Shown here: positions 18,170 to 27,045 of the stretch, one piece after another
Position numbering within the stretch: position 1 is the first letter of the stretch
How the letters are laid out: each line of letters begins with the position of its first letter
Assembly: GCA_947458545.1 (NCBI GenBank)
Contig: CANGYH010000001.1
Span: forward strand, 682,001 to 746,000
DNA length: 64,000 nucleotides
Direction: 5' to 3'
From: Cytophagaceae bacterium
GTDB taxonomy: Bacteria; Bacteroidota; Bacteroidia; Cytophagales; Flexibacteraceae
Made by a program: the position numbers and the translations under genes
Notes under the pieces: generated by a model
The model's input: the letters and a program-made list of their open reading frames with translations, nothing else
What the model was told of the DNA's origin: nothing
Database searches by the model: none

Positions 18170-19492
18170 ATGAAAGCAGCGTTGGCCCTGGCCATGGCCC
18201 TGTTAGGCGCAAACAGCCTCTGCGCCCAAGAAAAGGTAAACTTTACCTCTGCCCGGCAAAAGCCAGGCACCACCCTATACCTATTTGGGCCCTCTATCAT
18301 GCGCCAGGTGGTGCTAGACTCTGGCGTGGTAAAAGAAGGTGGTAAGGTGCAGTTTACGCTTCCTAAAGGCAGTGTGCGCGGGGTGTACAAAATTGGCACC
18401 AAGCGCGAGCAACCCACCGAACTAGTGCTGGCTGCCGGCGAACGCGCCAACCTTTCTGAAGACGGCGGCCTGGGTAAGGGCTCTAAGGAGCAAGAGGCTT
18501 TCCGCGCCCTAAAAGAGGTAGAGGCAGCCACCAGCCGCGCCTTCAACCTGCTGCAAAGCCAGTACAACCGCGTGGCACAAGAGGGTATGACGCCGCCCGA
18601 GCAAGTCAAAATCACTACGCTGTACCGCAAACGCTCCGACAGCGTCTATCAGGTGCAAGACGGTGCGCTGGCAAAGCTGGCCAGTAGCTACAAAGGCACC
18701 CACGCAGCCAAAATTGCGGCCTATCTGGTGCCCGCTGCCAGCGAGCAAGAGAAGACCTACTTCCCCGGCAAGGCAGCAGACATGGCAGACGCCGAGTTGG
18801 CCTGGCCCAACGTTATCCAGCAAAAAATGGTGGTTTGGCTACAACGCTACCTGCCACAAGACCTAGAGACCTGGGAGCGGGCCTCGCTTGAGGCCATTGA
18901 CAGGGCACCGGCCAACAGCCTCTACCAAGAGAACCTCTTCGGCGTTACGGCCATGATTTTTGCCGGGATGGATCAGGAGTTTCTGCGCCCTGTGGCCAGC
19001 CAGTGGCTAAAGCGCTACCCCAACAACGCCCAGGCCAAAGACCTGCTGGCACAACTACCCCCGCCCCAACCCCAGGTCGGAGATGAGGCACCAGAGATCA
19101 TCCTCAAAGACACCGCCGGGAAGGACGTCCCCCTCAGCAGTCTTCGGGGCAAGGTCGTACTGTTAGACTTTTGGGCCAGTTGGTGCGGCCCCTGCCGCCA
19201 AGAGAACCCCAACGTGGTGCGCACCTACACCCAGTACAAAGACAAAGGCTTTACGGTGTACTCCGTATCGCTAGACCGCGACCGTACGGCCTGGATCAAT
19301 GCCATTAAAAAAGACCAGCTTGCCTGGCCCAGCCATGTATCAGACCTTAAGTTTTGGCAATCGGCTGGGGCGCAACTCTACCGAGTCAATTCTATACCAG
19401 CCACGTTTTTGCTAGACAAAACCGGTAAAATAGTAGCTAAAAACCTGAGGGGGCCGAAATTGGAGCAAGAACTTCAAAAATTGTTAAACTAG
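18170..19492 (+). CDS. TlpA-like thiol-disulfide protein with N-terminal beta domain
   Basis: 440 residues. Residues 1-20 are a Sec signal peptide ending ANSLCAQ. Residues ~22-115 form a beta-rich N-terminal domain of the DUF4369 type often fused to thioredoxins in Bacteroidota, and ~120-290 are helical. The thioredoxin domain (~305-440) has WASWCGPCRQENP with the redox pair CGPC, and IPATFLLDKTG with the cis-proline. Likely a periplasmic thiol oxidoreductase; the partner is unknown. ATG at 18170 is chosen because it begins the signal peptide. TATCTTTA at 18151-18158 (one mismatch to the -7 element) lies 11 bases upstream. Confidence 0.92.
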   Translation: MKAALALAMALLGANSLCAQEKVNFTSARQKPGTTLYLFGPSIMRQVVLDSGVVKEGGKVQFTLPKGSVRGVYKIGTKREQPTELVLAAGERANLSEDGGLGKGSKEQEAFRALKEVEAATSRAFNLLQSQYNRVAQEGMTPPEQVKITTLYRKRSDSVYQVQDGALAKLASSYKGTHAAKIAAYLVPAASEQEKTYFPGKAADMADAELAWPNVIQQKMVVWLQRYLPQDLETWERASLEAIDRAPANSLYQENLFGVTAMIFAGMDQEFLRPVASQWLKRYPNNAQAKDLLAQLPPPQPQVGDEAPEIILKDTAGKDVPLSSLRGKVVLLDFWASWCGPCRQENPNVVRTYTQYKDKGFTVYSVSLDRDRTAWINAIKKDQLAWPSHVSDLKFWQSAGAQLYRVNSIPATFLLDKTGKIVAKNLRGPKLEQELQKLLN

Positions 19493-19503
19493 AACGTTAG
19501 ATT

Positions 19504-19525
19504 AGGGGGCCTTGCCCCCTTTTTC
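19504..19525 (+). terminator. Intrinsic terminator after the TlpA-like gene
   Basis: A short stem, GGGGGC (19505-19510) with GCCCCC (19514-19519), extended by an A-T pair, has a CTT loop and is followed by TTTTTC. It starts 12 bases after the stop codon. Confidence 0.8.
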
Positions 19526-19619
19526 TTTGCACAAGCGTAACGACCACTTCACCCGGATTAGCTAGGATATTTCCGTCGCCACAAAGCACCGGCATCCTGG
19601 CCCACGTTAGGCACAACTT

Positions 19620-20324
19620 ATGAGTACGAGGCCCTCGCAACGCATCTTAATCGTAGACGACGAGCAGGACATCCTGGAGCTGCTGCAGTACAACCTTTCT
19701 AAGGAGGGGTACGAGGTCAGGGTAGCCAACGACGGCCGCAAAGCCGTGCAAGAAGCCAAGTCTTTCTTGCCCAACCTGATCTTGCTCGACATCATGATGC
19801 CCTACCAGGATGGAGTCGAGACTTGCAGGCAGCTCAGGCAGGTGCCGCAGTTGCAGAGCACGTTCATCCTCTTCTTAACGGCACGCTCAGAGGAGTACTC
19901 AGAGGTGGCCGCCTTCGAGGTCGGGGCAGATGACTTTATCAACAAGCCCATCAAGCCTAGGGCACTTCTTAGCCGCATACAGGCACTTTTCAGGCGCAAT
20001 ACCACGCAACTGTCGGCCGATGATGGCAAAACCTTCGTCAACGACATCGTCATAGATCGCGAGAGCTATACCGTTACGCGGGGCGGGCAAACCATCGCCT
20101 TCCCCAAAAAGGAGTTTGAGCTGCTGGCTTTTTTGGCAGGCCATCCCAACAAGGTCTTCACACGAGACGATCTGCTGCACCACATCTGGGGTACAGACGT
20201 CTATGTGCTGGCCCGCACGGTAGATGTACACGTGCGCAAAGTGCGCGAGAAAATCGGCGAGGGGTACATTACCACCGTCAAAGGCGTTGGCTACAAGTTT
20301 GACCCCAACGGGCAGAGCGAGTAA
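19620..20324 (+). CDS. OmpR/PhoB-family response regulator
   Basis: 234 residues. The receiver domain (~8-125) has the acidic pair in VDDEQD, the phospho-acceptor Asp in LLDIMMP, the switch Thr in LTAR and the Lys in INKPIKPR. The C-terminal winged helix (~140-232) has YTVTRGG, FELLAFLAGHPNKVFTRDDLL and RTVDVHVRKVREKIG. Similarity is closest to PhoB-type regulators. No histidine kinase is adjacent; the large kinase at 12529-16278 lies 3.3 kb away on the other strand and is of a different (NtrY) class, so pairing is not implied. Confidence 0.95.
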   Translation: MSTRPSQRILIVDDEQDILELLQYNLSKEGYEVRVANDGRKAVQEAKSFLPNLILLDIMMPYQDGVETCRQLRQVPQLQSTFILFLTARSEEYSEVAAFEVGADDFINKPIKPRALLSRIQALFRRNTTQLSADDGKTFVNDIVIDRESYTVTRGGQTIAFPKKEFELLAFLAGHPNKVFTRDDLLHHIWGTDVYVLARTVDVHVRKVREKIGEGYITTVKGVGYKFDPNGQSE

Positions 20325-20425
20325 AGCCCCGGAGTAGGGCCAACTCTTCGGCCAAAGTGGTCTTTTATTCCGCGACTTGGTTTGGGCGCGGGGTGCGTCA
20401 AGCCGTTGCTTTGTGGCTACGGCAA

Positions 20426-21391
20426 ATGGGCAAACACGTAATCATAGGCGCTGGCGGCGGCATTGCCAATTCTCTGCAAAAGGCACTCTTGTCGGCCGGG
20501 CACGAGGTTGTCCTTTTCTCTCGCAGAGGTGCGCCTGCCGACGGCTGCTCCACCATCAAAGGCAGCGTGCTAGATGCAGCCCTGGTGCAGGCTGCAATGG
20601 CCGGGGCAGACGTCGCCTACCTGCTGGTTGGCTTTAGCTACAACATCAAAGTCTGGGAGAGAGATTGGCCCCAGGCTATGGCCAACTGCCTGCAAGGGGC
20701 AGAGGCTACTGGCTGCGCCCTCATGTTTTTTGACAATGTGTACGCATATGGCCCCGTGGAGGGCCCCATGACAGAAGACACCCCCTATCGCCCCACAAGC
20801 CGCAAGGGCAAGGTGCGGGCCCAGATTGCCCAAGCTATGCAAGCGCGTATGGCATCAGGCAGCATCCGTGGCATGATCGTGCGCGCGGCAGACTTTTATG
20901 GCCCCGGGGTAGATAAGGTCAGCTTTGCCAACACGCTTGTTTTCGAGCGGCTCCGCAACCGTAAGGCCCCCCAGGCCCTTGTTTCTGCCGACGAGCCCCA
21001 CAGCTACTCTTTTGTGCCAGATATGGGCCCCGCCATGCTGCTTTTGGCCCAAACACATAGCGCCTGGGGCCAGATATGGCACCTGCCTACGGCATCGCCA
21101 CCACTCACCACCCGGGCCTTTGCCAAACTAGCCGGAGACGTAATCGGCTACCAGGCCGCCCCAAGCGTATTGCCCCGGTGGATGATAAGAATAGTTGGAT
21201 ACTTTGTAGGCTTTATGGCCGAGGTAGTAGAGATGCTCTACCAAAATGACCGGCCCTACCATTTCTCGTCAGAGAAGTTTGAGGCTGCCTTTGGCATGCC
21301 ACCCACGGCTTACGAAGAAGGCATCAGGCAGACGGTAATCGCATCGGGCAAGTCGCAAGAGCCTGCCTACAGCCTGAAAGCCTATTTGTAA
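20426..21391 (+). CDS. NAD-dependent epimerase/dehydratase family protein
   Basis: 321 residues. A Rossmann fold begins at residue 2 (KHVIIGAGGGIANSL), with an atypical GAGGGIAN glycine motif. FFDNVYAYG is the region holding the catalytic Tyr, and VRAADFYGPGV follows. This extended-SDR branch acts on sugar nucleotides or small alcohols; the substrate is unknown. The ATG at 20426 starts the Rossmann strand directly; the longer frame upstream is rejected. TTGCTTTG (20406-20413), one base off the -7 consensus, lies 12 bases before the ATG. Confidence 0.88.
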   Translation: MGKHVIIGAGGGIANSLQKALLSAGHEVVLFSRRGAPADGCSTIKGSVLDAALVQAAMAGADVAYLLVGFSYNIKVWERDWPQAMANCLQGAEATGCALMFFDNVYAYGPVEGPMTEDTPYRPTSRKGKVRAQIAQAMQARMASGSIRGMIVRAADFYGPGVDKVSFANTLVFERLRNRKAPQALVSADEPHSYSFVPDMGPAMLLLAQTHSAWGQIWHLPTASPPLTTRAFAKLAGDVIGYQAAPSVLPRWMIRIVGYFVGFMAEVVEMLYQNDRPYHFSSEKFEAAFGMPPTAYEEGIRQTVIASGKSQEPAYSLKAYL

Positions 21392-21443
21392 GGCGGTTTG
21401 GCCTTAATCTTGCACTGTTTTGGGCCCTGCCTCAAAGCCAGCT

Positions 21444-21959
21444 ATGCGACTAAAACCTATCTTTTTAGCCCTGATACTGACCGGCCCGGTTGCCATCATC
21501 GCCTTTCTTTATCTATTCGGCGAGAACAAGTACCAGGTAAAAGGCAACAAGTTGGTTGGCAAGCCAATGCCTACCCTGGCCAGCATAGTGGGTGCATCTG
21601 GGCACCCTATGCTTGTTGCCCTAAGCGGAGACACAACCCTGCGTGTATTGCAAGAGCGTGTGGTGAACCGCGTACGCCGTATCCGCAAAGAGAACGGCCG
21701 GCTCGATTTCGTCTTGCTAAGCGCACAAGCCCCACCCCCTGCCCTGACAGATGGCAAAGTAGTTTATGCCTCTGTGCAGGCTCAGAAGTCAGTTTTGGCG
21801 CAAGACCTTGGCTTTAGCCCAGACAGCGGCCACCTGGGCTGCTGGTATCTATTGATAGATGGAAAGGGCAAAGCCCTTAATGCCTATGATCTAAACCGCG
21901 TCAATCAGATAGATACTTTGGCCATAGAAGCTACTATTGCCACCTTCGGCCAACAATAG
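21444..21959 (+). CDS. Membrane-anchored SCO-like protein lacking the copper motif
   Basis: 171 residues. One N-terminal membrane anchor (residues ~5-25, ALILTGPVAIIAFLYLFG) precedes a thioredoxin-like domain. The C-terminal part, with CWYLLIDGKGKALNAYD, resembles the end of SCO1/SenC proteins, which deliver copper to cytochrome oxidase. The neighbour is a DUF420 protein, and SCO and DUF420 genes are commonly adjacent in oxidase clusters. The CxxxC copper ligands of true SCO proteins are absent: the domain has one Cys, in LGCWYL. It may be a degenerate or regulatory SCO relative. The assignment rests on weak similarity plus context. TAATCTTG at 21405-21412 is a possible promoter element. Confidence 0.6.
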   Translation: MRLKPIFLALILTGPVAIIAFLYLFGENKYQVKGNKLVGKPMPTLASIVGASGHPMLVALSGDTTLRVLQERVVNRVRRIRKENGRLDFVLLSAQAPPPALTDGKVVYASVQAQKSVLAQDLGFSPDSGHLGCWYLLIDGKGKALNAYDLNRVNQIDTLAIEATIATFGQQ

Positions 21960-22016
21960 GCCGATTGCTTTGTTGTTCACTTAGTTTCGTATCTGCTTTA
22001 GCCTGCCTCATCCAAA

Positions 22017-22616
22017 ATGATAGATTCACCTTCGGCACCCCTGTTGGCCCCAAACACCCGTTGGCAAAACGTCATCATCGTGACGAGCGTCCTGATTCCG
22101 ATCGTCGTAGCCATCCTGCTGTATCTACCCTACGATGCTCGTATAGAAGGCCTGGATGTCAGCTTCTTGCCGCATTTGAATGCCATCCTCAATACGGCAA
22201 CCGCGGTCAGCCTAAGCGTGTCGCTCTGGGCCATTTTACGTGGAAACATAGCCACCCACAAGCTGGCCAATACAACGGCATTTTTCCTTAGCTCCATCTT
22301 TTTGGTGAGCTATGTGGTTTACCACTACGCCACCCCACCCACCTACTTTGGCGACGCCGACTTCAACGGCATGCTCACAGATGCAGAAAAAGCTGCCGCA
22401 GGCACGGGCCGCACCGTCTATGTCAGTCTGCTGCTGTTACACATCCTGGCAGCGGCCGTGGTAGTGCCCTTTGTGTTGTTCTCTATGTACTACAGCCTCT
22501 CTGGGCAGTTTGCCAAACACAAAAAGTTGAGTCGCATCACTTGGCCTGTCTGGTTTTTTGTGGCCGTGTCTGGCGTAGTGGTTTATTTGCTCATCCGCCC
22601 TTACTACGGAGCATAG
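22017..22616 (+). CDS. DUF420 membrane protein (CtaM-like oxidase assembly factor)
   Basis: 199 residues with five or six membrane helices. The conserved pattern PHLNAILNTATAVSLS, YHYATPPTYFGD and YVSLLLLHILAAAVVVPF is that of DUF420 proteins. In Firmicutes the relative CtaM is needed to mature haem-copper oxidases; the conserved histidines in the helices fit a haem- or metal-related role. It follows the SCO-like gene by 57 bases. The flavoprotein gene begins 7 bases downstream, so the two share a transcript. Confidence 0.9.
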   Translation: MIDSPSAPLLAPNTRWQNVIIVTSVLIPIVVAILLYLPYDARIEGLDVSFLPHLNAILNTATAVSLSVSLWAILRGNIATHKLANTTAFFLSSIFLVSYVVYHYATPPTYFGDADFNGMLTDAEKAAAGTGRTVYVSLLLLHILAAAVVVPFVLFSMYYSLSGQFAKHKKLSRITWPVWFFVAVSGVVVYLLIRPYYGA

Positions 22617-22623
22617 TACAGGC

Positions 22624-24099
22624 GTGGCCCACATCGTCGTAGTGGGGGCAGGTATGGGGGGGCTGGCCGCCGCCATACGGCTGCGCTTGGCCGGCCACAC
22701 CGTGGCCGTTTACGAAGCCAACGGTTATGTGGGCGGCAAGCTCGCCGTACTGCAAGTAGGCGCCTACCGCTTCGACGCAGGCCCTAGCCTTTTTACCCAG
22801 CCAGACTATCACGCGGAGCTTTTTAAGCTGGCAGGTAAAAACCCTGCCGACTACTTCGCTTACCAGAGGCTGCAGACGGTTTGCCACTATTTCTGGCCCG
22901 ATGGTTCGACGCTGCAGGCACCCGCAGACCCCGCAGCCCTGGCCCGCGCACTGGAAGAAACCTTTGGCGAGGATAGCACCAAGGTGAAAGCCTACCTGGC
23001 CCGCGGACGCAAGAAGTTTGCCCTGGCAGGCGACATCTTCTTAAACAACCCCTTGCAGCGCCTTGGTACCTTTACCAGCGCCAAAGCCGCCAAGGCCATT
23101 ATGCAGATATACAAGCTGCAAATTTTTAAGAGGCTGCATGGCCTGCATGCCGCCACCTTCAGGCATCCGCATACTGTCCAGCTATTCGACAGATATGCCA
23201 CCTACAACGGCAGCAACCCCTACCAGGCCTCGGCGCTATACTCGATGATCCCCAGCTTTGAGCATGGCGAGGGGGCATATTTCCCCACCGAGGGCATGGC
23301 CTCCATCGGGCAGTCGCTCTATAGGTTGGCAACAGAAATTGGGGTGGCGTTCCAATTCAACACCCGTGTAGAGGCCATAGAGCGCACAGGCGGCCGTGTC
23401 AGCGGCATCCGAACCGCAGCCGGCATAGTCTCGGCAGATGCAGTGGTAAGCAATGCCGACGTAACCCACCTATACCGCGACCTGATGCCCGCTGCCCCTG
23501 CCCCAGAGCGGGCGCTTGCACAACCGTTGAGCACCTCGGCCGTGGTGTTCTACTGGGGCATACGCCGCAGCTTCGGGCAACTGGGTCTGCACAACATCTT
23601 TTTCTCTGCTGATTATAAGGCAGAGTTTAAGGCCCTCTTCCAGACGCAGCAATGGCCGGAAGACCCTACCATTTACCTTAACATCAGCGCAAAGTATAAA
23701 CCAGACGACGCCCCTGCAGGGTCAGAAAACTGGTTTGTGATGGTGAACGTGCCTGCCCAGACAGCGCTGGATACACCCGAAGCCCTAGCTACCCTCAGGC
23801 AGACAGTATTGCGCATCCTATCGGCCAGGTTGGGTACAGAGATCGAGCCGCTGATCGAGGCCGAGACGGTACTTACCCCCACCAGTATCCAAAACCGTAC
23901 CAGCGGCTGGCAGGGGGCACTTTATGGTAGCAACAGCAACAGCCTATGGTCGGGCTTTTGGCGGCACCCCAACTTTTCTAAGCGGTATAAGGGCCTGTTC
24001 TTCACGGGGGGTACGGTACATCCGGGTGGGGGCATACCGCTGGCCCTTAAGAGTGGGCAAATTGCTGCCAGGCTAGCACAGGCATACTTACAGAAATAA
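22624..24099 (+). CDS. Phytoene desaturase-like FAD oxidoreductase (CrtI/CrtD family)
   Basis: 491 residues. The N-terminal FAD-binding motif VVVGAGMGGLAAAIRL is followed by EANGYVGGKL. The C-terminal signature FFTGGTVHPGGGIPLAL is typical of carotenoid desaturases and related isomerases. The exact step (phytoene desaturation versus hydroxycarotenoid 3,4-desaturation) cannot be decided: no other carotenoid gene is nearby. GTG is the start; it lies 7 bases after the DUF420 gene. A short gap and polA follow. Confidence 0.88.
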   Translation: MAHIVVVGAGMGGLAAAIRLRLAGHTVAVYEANGYVGGKLAVLQVGAYRFDAGPSLFTQPDYHAELFKLAGKNPADYFAYQRLQTVCHYFWPDGSTLQAPADPAALARALEETFGEDSTKVKAYLARGRKKFALAGDIFLNNPLQRLGTFTSAKAAKAIMQIYKLQIFKRLHGLHAATFRHPHTVQLFDRYATYNGSNPYQASALYSMIPSFEHGEGAYFPTEGMASIGQSLYRLATEIGVAFQFNTRVEAIERTGGRVSGIRTAAGIVSADAVVSNADVTHLYRDLMPAAPAPERALAQPLSTSAVVFYWGIRRSFGQLGLHNIFFSADYKAEFKALFQTQQWPEDPTIYLNISAKYKPDDAPAGSENWFVMVNVPAQTALDTPEALATLRQTVLRILSARLGTEIEPLIEAETVLTPTSIQNRTSGWQGALYGSNSNSLWSGFWRHPNFSKRYKGLFFTGGTVHPGGGIPLALKSGQIAARLAQAYLQK

Positions 24100-24150
24100 G
24101 TATGCCCAGGCCAACGCATGGCCGCAGGGTTGCGTTGTTTCTTTGCAACC

Positions 24151-27045
24151 ATGGCACAAGCTTCAGACGCGCAAGCACCCGAAAAAAAGCTCTTTTTGCT
24201 AGATGCAATGGCCCTAATCTATAGGGCGCACTTTGCCTTCAGCAAGACGCCCCGCATCAACAGCAAGGGCCAGAGCACCGGGGCCACCTTCGGCTTTACC
24301 AATACCTTGTTAGAGGTCATCCAGAAAGAGCGCCCTACCCACCTGGGCGTTGCCTTCGACACAGACAAGCCAACCTTCCGCCACACGCAGTTTGAAGCCT
24401 ACAAAGCCAACCGCCAGGCCCAGCCAGAAGATATACAACTGGCCATACCCTACGTTTACCGCATTCTGGAGGGCTTTGGCATACCCGCGCTGCAGCTAGA
24501 TGGCTACGAGGCCGACGACGTCATCGGCACGCTGGCCTGGCAGGCGGCAGACCAGGGCTTTACCGTCTATATGATGACGCCCGACAAAGACTACGGGCAG
24601 CTTGTGCGCGACAACGTGTTCCTCTACAAGCCAAGCTTTATGGGCAAGGGGGTAGAGGTTCTAGGCCCGGCCGAGATCTGCGCCCGCTGGGACATCGAGA
24701 ACGTAGGCCAGGTGCGCGATGTCCTTGGCCTGATGGGCGATGCCGTTGATAACATCCCCGGCATACCTGGTATCGGAGAAAAGACAGCCATTAAGCTTAT
24801 CAAAGAATATGGCAGCGTAGAAAATCTGCTGGCCAATGCCGATAGCCTAAAGGGCAAACTGGCCGAAAACCTGAAGACCTACGCTGACCAGGGCCGCCTC
24901 TCTAAAGAGCTGGCCTGTATTGAAACGAAGGTGCCGATTCCGTTCGACCCGGAGGGGCTCGCCCTCTCGCCCTGGAACAAACAGGCCTTGGCCGATGTGT
25001 TTGCAGAGCTGGAGTTCCGCCAGATGGCCAGCCGCCTGCTGGGCGAAGAAGCACCACCTGCCCCCCGGCCCCAACCTGCCACCGGCAGCGGCAAGCGGCG
25101 CACCAGAGCTGCCGAACAAACGCGGCAAATGGACATGTTTGGCCCGGCCGTACCCGCCGGAGGAGGTGATGCGCTGCCTTTTGTTGACGACGGTGCCAGC
25201 GTTGATACCTCCCAGGCCCCTGCCCTGCCCCACTTTGCTCACAGAAGCATAGACGTAGCCCCGCACCACTATGTGTTGATTGACGGCCCCCACGCCCGGA
25301 AAGAGCTTGTAAGCTACCTGCTAGAGCAACACGAGTTCTGCTTCGACACCGAAACCGATGGGCTGGATCCTAAAACGGCAGGGTTGGTAGGGCTCTCGTT
25401 CTGCTACCGCAAGGGCGAGGCCTATTACGTCCATGTAGCCGAAGACGAGGCTACTGCTGTTTTAGAAGACCTGCGCCCTGCCCTGGAGCACCCGGGCATC
25501 GTCAAAATAGGCCAGAATATCAAGTTCGACATGGCCGTTTTGTCTGCCCATGGCATAAAGCTGCAAGGGCCGCTCTTCGATACGATGATAGCCCATTACC
25601 TGCTGGAGCCCGAGCAGCGCCACGGTATGGATGTGCTGGCCCAGCAGTATTTGAATTATACCCCCGTACCCATTGAAGACCTCATCGGCAAGAAGGGCAA
25701 GGGCCAGCGTACGATGCGAGACGTACCCTTGGAGCAGCTCAAAGAGTACGCCGCAGAAGATGCAGATATCACCTTCCAGCTTAAGCAAATCCTGGCTCCG
25801 AAGCTGGTAGAGCATGGGCTAGACGAGCTACTCTCTGAGGTTGAGATGCCGCTGGTAGAGGTTCTGTGCGACATGGAAAGCACAGGCGTCTGCATAGACA
25901 CCGAGGCCCTCAAGGAGCTTTCCGTCTTGATGACGCACGAGGCAGGCCTGGCCGAAGAAAAGATTTACCAGGATGCCGGCGAGCGCTTTAACATAGGCTC
26001 GCCCAAGCAGTTGGGCGAGGTGCTGTTTGAGCGGATGCGTCTGGACGACAAGCCGCAGAAAACGCCCAGCGGCCAATACGCCACCGGAGAAGAAGTGCTA
26101 ACGCGCCTGGCCGTTGATCATGCCATAGCCGCCGACATTCTGGAGTACCGCCAAATCGTCAAACTCAAGAGCACTTACGTAGATTCTTTGCCAGAACTGA
26201 TTGCCGCTGACGGCCGCGTACATACCAGCTACAACCAGGCCGTAGCCGCCACCGGCCGCCTGTCGAGCACAAACCCCAACCTGCAGAACATCCCCATCCG
26301 CACCGATCGCGGGCGCGAAATCCGCAAGGCCTTTGTGGCGCGCGATGCAGACCACCGCATCGTGTCGGCAGACTACTCTCAGATTGAGCTGCGCATCATG
26401 GCCAGCTTTTCTGGAGACGAGACCATGATCGAGGCCTTCCGGCAGAACAAAGACATCCACGCCATCACGGCCAGTCGCCTCTACCACATCCCCGTAGAGG
26501 AGGTAAACCGCGAGCAGCGCAACAAAGCCAAGACAGCCAACTTCGGCATCATTTACGGCATTTCGGCATTCGGTCTCTCGCAGCGGCTCAAAATCCCCCG
26601 GGCCGAAGCCTCGGAGCTGATCAAGAACTACTTTCTGGAGTTCCCCGCCGTCAAAAGCTACATGGACGGCTGCATTGCCGAAGCACGCGAGCGCGAGTAT
26701 GTAACAACGCTACTAGGCCGCCGCCGCTACCTGCGAGACATCAATAGCCGCAACAGCACCATGCGGGGCTTTGCCGAGCGTAATGCCGTAAACGCCCCCA
26801 TCCAGGGCACAGCCGCAGACATGATCAAAATCGCCATGGTGCGCATCCACCAATGGCTGGCTGCCGAAAAGTTGCGCACCAAGATGATCCTGCAGGTACA
26901 CGACGAGCTCGTGTTTGACGCACCCGTGGAAGAGCTGGACTACATCAAAGCGCCCATCCTCAAGCACATGGCCGAGGCCCTGGTGCTCAAAGTACCTATC
27001 GAGGTAGGCTTCGGCATAGGCACCAACTGGCTAGATGCCCACTAG
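24151..27045 (+). CDS. polA: DNA polymerase I
   Basis: 964 residues with all three activities visible. The 5'-3' exonuclease (~10-290) has DAMALIYRAHFA, YEADDVIGTLA and GIPGIGEKTA. The 3'-5' exonuclease (~380-550) has DTETDGLD, GQNIKFDMAVL and YAAEDADIT, so proofreading residues are retained, unlike in Thermus or Bacillus Pol I. The polymerase has motif A DYSQIELRIMA, motif B with KTANFGIIYG, and motif C VHDELVFD. A low-complexity linker at ~300-370 follows the exonuclease. ATG at 24151 is preferred over upstream starts; TTTCTTTG (24138-24145) ends 5 bases before it. Its stop overlaps that of uvrA in a shared CTAG. Confidence 0.97.
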   Translation: MAQASDAQAPEKKLFLLDAMALIYRAHFAFSKTPRINSKGQSTGATFGFTNTLLEVIQKERPTHLGVAFDTDKPTFRHTQFEAYKANRQAQPEDIQLAIPYVYRILEGFGIPALQLDGYEADDVIGTLAWQAADQGFTVYMMTPDKDYGQLVRDNVFLYKPSFMGKGVEVLGPAEICARWDIENVGQVRDVLGLMGDAVDNIPGIPGIGEKTAIKLIKEYGSVENLLANADSLKGKLAENLKTYADQGRLSKELACIETKVPIPFDPEGLALSPWNKQALADVFAELEFRQMASRLLGEEAPPAPRPQPATGSGKRRTRAAEQTRQMDMFGPAVPAGGGDALPFVDDGASVDTSQAPALPHFAHRSIDVAPHHYVLIDGPHARKELVSYLLEQHEFCFDTETDGLDPKTAGLVGLSFCYRKGEAYYVHVAEDEATAVLEDLRPALEHPGIVKIGQNIKFDMAVLSAHGIKLQGPLFDTMIAHYLLEPEQRHGMDVLAQQYLNYTPVPIEDLIGKKGKGQRTMRDVPLEQLKEYAAEDADITFQLKQILAPKLVEHGLDELLSEVEMPLVEVLCDMESTGVCIDTEALKELSVLMTHEAGLAEEKIYQDAGERFNIGSPKQLGEVLFERMRLDDKPQKTPSGQYATGEEVLTRLAVDHAIAADILEYRQIVKLKSTYVDSLPELIAADGRVHTSYNQAVAATGRLSSTNPNLQNIPIRTDRGREIRKAFVARDADHRIVSADYSQIELRIMASFSGDETMIEAFRQNKDIHAITASRLYHIPVEEVNREQRNKAKTANFGIIYGISAFGLSQRLKIPRAEASELIKNYFLEFPAVKSYMDGCIAEAREREYVTTLLGRRRYLRDINSRNSTMRGFAERNAVNAPIQGTAADMIKIAMVRIHQWLAAEKLRTKMILQVHDELVFDAPVEELDYIKAPILKHMAEALVLKVPIEVGFGIGTNWLDAH

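Noticed and set aside
17421-18173. 250-codon plus-strand frame inside the epimerase gene
   Set aside because: Out-of-frame shadow of the TIGR01777 gene, basic and low-complexity.
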